Origin: Brevibacterium casei CIP 102111
Lineage (GTDB): Bacteria > Actinomycetota > Actinomycetes > Actinomycetales > Brevibacteriaceae
Reading direction: 5' to 3'
Assembly (NCBI RefSeq): GCF_900169275.1
Contig: NZ_FXZC01000004.1
Location: forward strand, 62,001-126,000
Length of the DNA stretch: 64,000 nt
Shown here: positions 58,978 through 64,000 of the stretch, piece after piece
How positions within the stretch are numbered: the first letter of the stretch is position 1
Layout: each line of letters opens with the position of its first letter
Made by a program: the position numbers and the translations under genes
Notes under the pieces: model-generated
Told to the model about the DNA's origin: nothing
Database searches by the model: none
Seen by the model: the letters and a program-made list of their open reading frames with translations, nothing else

Positions 58978-60636
58978 CTACTTCTCGAAGGTGCTCGGTA
59001 GGGGGAACTTCTCGTTGAGGAACCACTTGACGATCTCGTCGAGGTGGTCCTGGGACTCCGGGGACGAGTCGGTGTCGTTGAGACAGAGGACGTCGAGGTC
59101 CTTCCTCCTCAGCAGACGCCGCATGTAGAGCTCAGCGTCCGGACGAGAGATGTCCATGTAGGCATACCTGATCCCCGAGTCGATGGCCTTCCCCTGCGCA
59201 TACGCGTGGAAGTGGTAGAGCGCCGAAGCAATCGAATAGTCGTCGGGGTGGCGGAACTTCGAACTCGCCACTTGATCGAAGAGCTCTTGGTGGCTCGCTT
59301 CGAATTCGGTCATGACCGACTTCAGTTGCGGGTGAGGGGTGTGCTTGAACTTGTTGCCGACGCGGCGGCCGTGTTCGTCGAGCATGAACTGGCGGCCGTG
59401 CTTCGCCGCAGAGAGCACCGGGAGATCGCGCGCGCTTGGTTCGGCGAGGTCGAGGGGTGCCGTCGAGGGGAAGAACCGGGAGAGTCCGCTTCCGGTGAAG
59501 AAGAGATCAGGCTCGGTCGGGCGCATGAAGAACAAGTCGTCGTTCATGTAGACATAGTTCTCGCTCAGCCCGGGGATGTGGTGGAGCTGGGATTCGATCG
59601 CATGGGAGTTGAAGACTGGCAGGTTGCCGGGGTCGGTGAAGATGTCCCGGTGGTCGATGACGGTGATCTTGGGATGATCGACGTTGAGCCACTCGGGGAC
59701 CTGCGCGTCGGTGACGAGGTAGATGTGGTTCGCCCAACTCGCATACGACTCGACGGAACGCAGGGAGTAGAGAAGCTCGTGGCGGTCGGCGAACCGCGAG
59801 TCAGACACCGCCGACTTGTTGATCGGCTGTCCGGTGAGGCTTGCTTGAGCCTCCATCTTCTTCCACTGCCACTTAGGGTCGGCCCCGTTTACCCAGGTGT
59901 AGACGAGGTCGACCGGGCCCTCGACCTCATACAGGTCAGGGGCGCTCGGCTGCACGGTCCGGTTGTCATTGGCCAGTGCTGCCGACCAGTCGTCGGGAGT
60001 GAAGTACTCGACGAGCGTGCGGGGCTGGGTGACGACCCTGTGCAGTGTGCCTGGAACGTGCCACGATCCGTCGATGCGAGGCTCCCTGGGCCCGAGGTCC
60101 GTCCACGACTCGATGACCACCTCTTCGTTCTCCGCGTTGAGACGGCGACCGTCAGGAGCCGCCGCGATACGACGGCATTCGATGACCGCAACGTTCCCAG
60201 GGTCGTGCCGCATCTTCTGCAGACTGACCGACGATCCGAACTGATTCTTGAACGCCTTCGACCAGCCGTCACCCGGTGTCAGGCGCGCGACCGCCGTCAA
60301 CACACATCTCATCTGGGAGCGGGGCACCGCAATCCGCGTCTTCTCGCGCGACCTGCGCGGAAGTTCGACGAAATCGACACCGGCTTCACCGAGGGTGCGT
60401 CGTACCTGTGCGAGGTTATCTGCTCGTGCGGCGCGGGAGTCGTGAGCGCGCTGCGCGACGGCGTCGGACGGTCGCGGTGTGCGACTGCGGACGGTTGTCC
60501 TGATGCGCTGCTGCCACTCCGTCTCACCATGACGGATCTCGGAGAGCAGAAGTTTCTGCCGGTCGCTCAGCGAATCGACCATTGATCGCCGAACACCGCC
60601 GACGACAGAACTCATCGTCGACTTCAGACCGTTCAC
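58978..60636 (-). CDS. Stealth family sugar-phosphate transferase
   Basis: A 552-residue Stealth protein. Conserved regions are VDLVYTWVNGADPKW, ELLYSLRSVESYASWANHIY with VTDAQVPEWL, and MNDDLFFMRP, then the late HPDDYSIASALYHFHAY. The family transfers hexose-1-phosphate units in capsule or wall glycan synthesis. Start ATG 60636; the first about 130 residues are variable. It forms a two-gene unit with the GT2-TagF gene and shares its lower GC. Confidence 0.88.
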   Translation of the reverse strand: MNGLKSTMSSVVGGVRRSMVDSLSDRQKLLLSEIRHGETEWQQRIRTTVRSRTPRPSDAVAQRAHDSRAARADNLAQVRRTLGEAGVDFVELPRRSREKTRIAVPRSQMRCVLTAVARLTPGDGWSKAFKNQFGSSVSLQKMRHDPGNVAVIECRRIAAAPDGRRLNAENEEVVIESWTDLGPREPRIDGSWHVPGTLHRVVTQPRTLVEYFTPDDWSAALANDNRTVQPSAPDLYEVEGPVDLVYTWVNGADPKWQWKKMEAQASLTGQPINKSAVSDSRFADRHELLYSLRSVESYASWANHIYLVTDAQVPEWLNVDHPKITVIDHRDIFTDPGNLPVFNSHAIESQLHHIPGLSENYVYMNDDLFFMRPTEPDLFFTGSGLSRFFPSTAPLDLAEPSARDLPVLSAAKHGRQFMLDEHGRRVGNKFKHTPHPQLKSVMTEFEASHQELFDQVASSKFRHPDDYSIASALYHFHAYAQGKAIDSGIRYAYMDISRPDAELYMRRLLRRKDLDVLCLNDTDSSPESQDHLDEIVKWFLNEKFPLPSTFEK

Positions 60637-61146
60637 TGTCCGTACCTCCGCACGCTATTCCTCGTTCACCCACATTTTAGAGCGAAGCAATCTTTTCATC
60701 GGGGATTGCCGCGGTCAAAACCAGAAGTAGTTGAAGATTGTCTTCGAAGTCGAGAATTCAAGGTCGCGGCCGATTCATTTAGGGAAAGGTGGCTTGGTTT
60801 TTATGGGGGCGCGGATTCTCGGGCGCGGGCGTTTGCGGAGTCTCGGGCTCTCAGGAGCCTCACGAACCCATCCTCGGTGGCGACGACCGTCTTCCCGCCC
60901 CGGGGCGGCGGTGAAACGCGTGATGGGAGGGGTGGATTAGGTCATTGACTGCGGTCGACCACTCGTCGAGTCGGCTGTGCCGTCGTGGCTTCGGGTGCCC
61001 GCATCGCCGGCGGCAGGCTGGGGGATCGGTGGCACCGCTTGGGCGAGGTCTCGCTTGGGGCTGTTCGAAGGCCCGCTCGGGGTTCAGGTCAGTCGCCCTG
61101 TCCCGATATTGCGCCTCGGCGTGGGGTATGCCACACTGGTGAAGAA
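60637..61146. other. Gene-free stretch upstream of the Stealth gene and paaA
   Basis: No convincing gene is found in any frame. The left part (60650-60830) is AT-richer than the genome norm (AATCTTTTCATCGGG, GGCTTGGTTTTTATGG) and probably holds the Stealth promoter. The right part returns to high GC. Short reading frames here lack ribosome binding sites and codon bias. It may be a junction left by insertion of the wall-polymer genes. Confidence 0.5.
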
Positions 61147-61168
61147 CATTACAGAACAAACGGTCAGT
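61147..61168 (+). promoter_or_regulatory. PaaR-type box upstream of paaA
   Basis: CATTACAG-N6-CGGTCAGT: the right half is a perfect match to the corynebacterial PaaR half-site and the left half matches in part. It is 130 nt before the paaA start. Confidence 0.5.
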
Positions 61169-61297
61169 AAATGATCGAACGGTTCCGGCGGCCTGTGATG
61201 ACGGAGTTCATCCGGCCCCGCCGCACCAGCAGTGCCGCGCCCGGGACACGGGTCGGGCGCGTGACGAGGAAGGGCGCACCCAGGGGGTGGAGTGGTC

Positions 61298-62296
61298 ATG
61301 ACAACGGAAGTCAACGAAACGCAGCTCGAGGCGCAGTTCGCCGACACGATCGAGGCCAAGGATCGGATCGAACCGCGCGACTGGATGCCCGAGCCCTACC
61401 GCAAGACGCTCATCCGCCAGGTCGCCCAGCACGCGCACTCGGAGATCATCGGCATGCAGCCCGAGGGCAACTGGATCTCCCGCGCCCCCTCCCTGCGGCG
61501 CAAGGCGATCCTGCTCGCGAAGGTCCAGGACGAGGCGGGTCACGGCCTCTACCTCTACTCGGCCGCCGAGACGCTCGGTGCCAGCCGTAACGAGCTCACC
61601 GAGAAGCTCATCGCCGGCAAGCAGAAGTACTCCTCGATCTTCAACTACCCGACGCTCAACTACACCGACGTCGGCACGATCGGCTGGCTCGTCGACGGCG
61701 CCGCGATCTGCAACCAGGTCCCCCTGTGCCGCACCTCCTTCGGCCCCTACGGGCGCGCGATGATCCGCATCTGCAAGGAGGAGTCCTTCCACCAGCGCCA
61801 GGGCTACGAACTGCTCATGACGATGATGCGGGGCACCGACGAGCAGCGGGCGATGGTCCAGGAATCGGTCAACCGCTTCTGGTGGCCTGCCCTGATGATG
61901 TTCGGACCCCCCGACGACGATTCGCCGAACACCGCGCAGTCAATGGAGTGGGGCATCAAGACCCACACGAACGACGAGCTGCGCCAGAAGTTCGTCGACA
62001 TGTCGATCCCGCAGGCCGAGGCACTCGGTGTGACATTCCCCGACGAGAACCTCAAGTGGAACGAGGAGCGCGGACACTACGACTTCTCGACCCCCGACTG
62101 GGACGAGTTCTGGGCCGTCGTCAAGGGCAACGGGCCCTGCAACGAGCAGCGCATCGCCCACCGCAAGCGCGCGTGGGACGAGGGCGCGTGGGTGCGCGAT
62201 GCCGCGCTCGCCTTCGCCGAGAAGTCCGCCCACGCCGCGGCTGATGCTCAGTCCGCCGCAACCGCCGACACCACCGCCGAGGAGGCCGCAGAATGA
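61298..62296 (+). CDS. paaA: Ring-1,2-phenylacetyl-CoA epoxidase subunit A
   Basis: A 332-residue catalytic subunit of the diiron epoxidase that turns phenylacetyl-CoA into its 1,2-epoxide. Helices carrying iron ligands are evident ([17 protein letters not shown] and [11 protein letters not shown]). GGAG (61289-61292) supports ATG 61298. The C-terminal 30 residues are an Ala/Glu-rich tail. The stop overlaps paaB (ATGA). Confidence 0.94.
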   Translation: MTTEVNETQLEAQFADTIEAKDRIEPRDWMPEPYRKTLIRQVAQHAHSEIIGMQPEGNWISRAPSLRRKAILLAKVQDEAGHGLYLYSAAETLGASRNELTEKLIAGKQKYSSIFNYPTLNYTDVGTIGWLVDGAAICNQVPLCRTSFGPYGRAMIRICKEESFHQRQGYELLMTMMRGTDEQRAMVQESVNRFWWPALMMFGPPDDDSPNTAQSMEWGIKTHTNDELRQKFVDMSIPQAEALGVTFPDENLKWNEERGHYDFSTPDWDEFWAVVKGNGPCNEQRIAHRKRAWDEGAWVRDAALAFAEKSAHAAADAQSAATADTTAEEAAE

Positions 62297-62619
62297 CCGA
62301 GTCCACCCCGGCCACCGGAGGGACGACCCCGACCGTGCGCGGCGAATGGCCCCTCTACGAGGTCTTCGTCCGCGGCAAGCGCGGCCTCAACCACGTCCAC
62401 GTCGGCTCGCTCCACGCCCCCGACGACCAGCTCGCGATCCGCCACGCCCGCGACGTCTACACGCGCCGCAACGAAGGTGTGAGCATCTGGGTCGTGCGCT
62501 CATCGGACATCACCGCCTCGAGCCCCGACGAGAAGGACCCGATGTTCGCCCCGAGCGGCGACAAGGTCTACCGTCACCCGACCTTCTACGACATCCCCGA
62601 CGATGTCCCGCACATGTGA
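62293..62619 (+). CDS. paaB: Phenylacetyl-CoA epoxidase subunit B
   Basis: A 108-residue Paa[21 protein letters not shown] and the [20 protein letters not shown] stretch are typical. It stabilises the multi-subunit epoxidase and electron transfer complex. Starts inside the paaA stop. Confidence 0.94.
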   Translation: MTESTPATGGTTPTVRGEWPLYEVFVRGKRGLNHVHVGSLHAPDDQLAIRHARDVYTRRNEGVSIWVVRSSDITASSPDEKDPMFAPSGDKVYRHPTFYDIPDDVPHM

Positions 62620-62633
62620 GGGAAGAGCATCAC

Positions 62634-63614
62634 ATGACGACTCCCAACGCCGCCTCGGCGAACGAATCCAACGCCCCTGAGGTCCACGAGCCCACGGCCG
62701 AACACGACGAGCACGAGAACGCCTACTCGGGCCTCCTCGTCAACGACGCCCATTGGGCATTCGGCACGGACTTCGAGGACCCGCTCGCTGGGGTCGACAC
62801 GACCGTGCCCGACGGCGTCGACCCGTCTGAGCTCGCCCAGTACTGCCTCATGCTCGGCGACGATGCGCTCGTCTTCTCCCAGCGGATCTCCGAATGGTGC
62901 TCCAACGCCCCTGACCTCGAAGAGGACATCGCGCTCGCGAACATCTCCCTCGACCTCCTCGGCCAGGCCCGCCTCCTCCTCGCGCGCGCCGCCGCAGCCG
63001 ACCCCGCCCTCGTCCCGCAGCTGCCGGAGGGATCACCGGTGCCCGACGAGGACCGGCTCGCCTTCTTCCGCGAGGACATGGACTTCCGCAACGTCCGCCT
63101 CGCCGAGGTCCCCAACGGCGACTTCGCCGAGGCGGTCGCGAAGATCCTCATCTACTCCACCTGGCGCCTCGCCCTCTTCGAACGCCTCACCGCCAGCCGC
63201 GACTCCGTGCTCTCGGCGATCGCCGCCAAGGGCGTCAAGGAGATGTCCTACCACCGCGACTTCGCCGGCCGCTGGGTCGTCACCCTGGCCCAGGGCACCG
63301 AGGAGTCCCGTGCTCGCCTGCTCACCGCACTGAGCGGCCTGTGGCCGCTGTGGTCCGAGCTCTTCGAGACCCACCCGATCGAGGCCTCGGTGGCCGAGGC
63401 CGGCATCGGCGTCGACCCCGCCGAGGTGGCCGACGAGGCCGGTGTCATCCTCGACCAGGTCTTCGCCGCCGCCGGCCTCGACCGCCCGGAGGCGGGAGCA
63501 CTCGCCGGGGTCCGTGGCAAGAAGGGCCGCGACGGGCTCCACACCGAGGCGCTCTCCCGCATGCTCGCCGAGATGCAGGTCGTCGCCCGCGCCCACCCGC
63601 AGGGCCAGTGGTGA
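62634..63614 (+). CDS. paaC: Phenylacetyl-CoA epoxidase subunit C
   Basis: A 326-residue PaaC, the structural partner of PaaA. The helical fold shows LGDDALVFSQRISEWCSNAP, LANISLDLLGQARLLL and MSYHRDFAGRWVVTLAQGTE. An acidic 40-residue N-terminal extension precedes the conserved domain. ATG 62634 lies 14 nt after paaB with a GGAAG element upstream. Confidence 0.93.
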   Translation: MTTPNAASANESNAPEVHEPTAEHDEHENAYSGLLVNDAHWAFGTDFEDPLAGVDTTVPDGVDPSELAQYCLMLGDDALVFSQRISEWCSNAPDLEEDIALANISLDLLGQARLLLARAAAADPALVPQLPEGSPVPDEDRLAFFREDMDFRNVRLAEVPNGDFAEAVAKILIYSTWRLALFERLTASRDSVLSAIAAKGVKEMSYHRDFAGRWVVTLAQGTEESRARLLTALSGLWPLWSELFETHPIEASVAEAGIGVDPAEVADEAGVILDQVFAAAGLDRPEAGALAGVRGKKGRDGLHTEALSRMLAEMQVVARAHPQGQW

Positions 63615-64000
63615 TGAACGCGACCCTGGAATCCCCCGCCGAGGCGGTCGACCGGGCCCGTGCCGCCGCCGCCCGGGTCACCGACCCGGAGATGCCGATG
63701 CTCACGCTCGTCGACCTCGGCGTGCTTCGGGACGTCACGCTCGAGGACGACCACGTCGTCGCGACGATCACCCCGACGTATTCGGGCTGCCCGGCGATGG
63801 CGACGATGCGCGATGACCTCCAGCGCGAACTCGAGGACGCAGGATTCCCAGACGCGGAGATCCGCGTCTCCCTCACCCCGGCCTGGTCGAGCGACTGGAT
63901 CACCGCGGAGGGCCGGGAGGCGCTTGCCGAGGCCGGCATCTCCCCGCCCGGCCAGGCGCCGCGCCGGCAGGGGCCCGTCGCGCTCACCCTCATGCCCACC
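63614..64000 (+). CDS. paaD: PaaD, iron-sulfur assembly-like factor (runs off right edge)
   Basis: The first 129 codons of PaaD. The ATG overlaps the paaC stop (TGATG). The DUF59 domain is visible: VTDPEMPMLTLVDLGVLRDV, then TPTYSGCPAMATMRDDL with the conserved Cys, and TPAWSSDWIT. PaaD assists in building the Fe-S cluster of the reductase PaaE. No stop before the window end; the usual length is about 165-180 residues. Confidence 0.9.
   Translation, partial: MNATLESPAEAVDRARAAAARVTDPEMPMLTLVDLGVLRDVTLEDDHVVATITPTYSGCPAMATMRDDLQRELEDAGFPDAEIRVSLTPAWSSDWITAEGREALAEAGISPPGQAPRRQGPVALTLMPT

Noticed and set aside
60706..60948. Short plus-strand frames in the gene-free stretch before paaA
   Set aside because: No ribosome binding site, atypical codon use and no family resemblance.
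1..64000. CRISPR arrays, rRNA, tRNA and insertion sequences
   Set aside because: No regularly spaced repeats, conserved RNA gene segments, or transposase reading frames with terminal inverted repeats were seen.

Overview
This 64 kb window is very high in GC, gene-dense and full of 1- and 4-nt start/stop overlaps. Its content (heterotetrameric sarcosine oxidase with purU, branched-chain 2-oxoacid dehydrogenase, EtfBA with a cytochrome b, mycoredoxin-like glutaredoxin, DUF6230/DUF6114 operon, scattered paa genes, GntR/TetR/IclR regulators) points to an actinobacterium. A Brevibacterium-like organism is my best guess from gene families; it is an inference, as no rRNA marker is present. No rRNA, tRNA, CRISPR array, insertion sequence or replication origin was recognised.

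Layout. 1-3 kb: the 3' end of an SDR oxidoreductase, a class I glutamine amidotransferase and an alanine/glycine:cation symporter. 3-4.9 kb (minus): DUF6230 - DUF6114 - secreted protein operon, in which DUF6114 carries an in-frame stop. 5.1-10.1 kb: a GntR regulator and TPR-like protein divergent from ACC deaminase (acdS) and an AceE-like dehydrogenase E1, which together could turn ACC into 2-oxobutyrate and then a CoA thioester. 10.4-11.8 kb: succinate-semialdehyde dehydrogenase. 12.2-16.8 kb: four overlapping genes (2-TM protein, acyl-activating ligase, ketosynthase, acyl-CoA dehydrogenase). 16.9-19 kb: a P1B-4 metal ATPase with a palindrome inside its promoter. 19.1-22.8 kb (minus): branched-chain 2-oxoacid dehydrogenase E1alpha-E1beta-E2.

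23-25.3 kb: a YqeB-like membrane protein and TetR gene sharing tandem operators, an orphan iron box and an Lrp regulator. 25.6-30.2 kb: etfB-etfA and a 935-residue cytochrome b-like protein with a repetitive disordered N-terminus; this is the most unusual gene. 30.4-32.1 kb: hydrolase and divergent TetR. 32.1-39 kb: GntR and the sarcosine oxidase operon soxBDAG-purU, which oxidises sarcosine and disposes of the one-carbon unit as formate. 39-41.3 kb: a TetR/MFS efflux pair bracketed by two 87-nt direct repeats. 41.4-49.6 kb: small redox, IclR, DHFR-like, ABC ATPase, Nudix, PLP lyase, methyltransferase, MHS symporter and kinase genes.

49.8-64 kb: phenylacetate catabolism, dispersed: paaZ, a MFS transporter, a TetR gene (candidate paaR), paaK, paaI, then after a cell-wall polymer pair (GT2-TagF and Stealth), paaA-B-C-D running off the right edge. 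Similar PaaR-type boxes precede paaZ, paaI and paaA, suggesting one regulon. Intergenic spaces carry several families of long palindromes, mostly between convergent genes.
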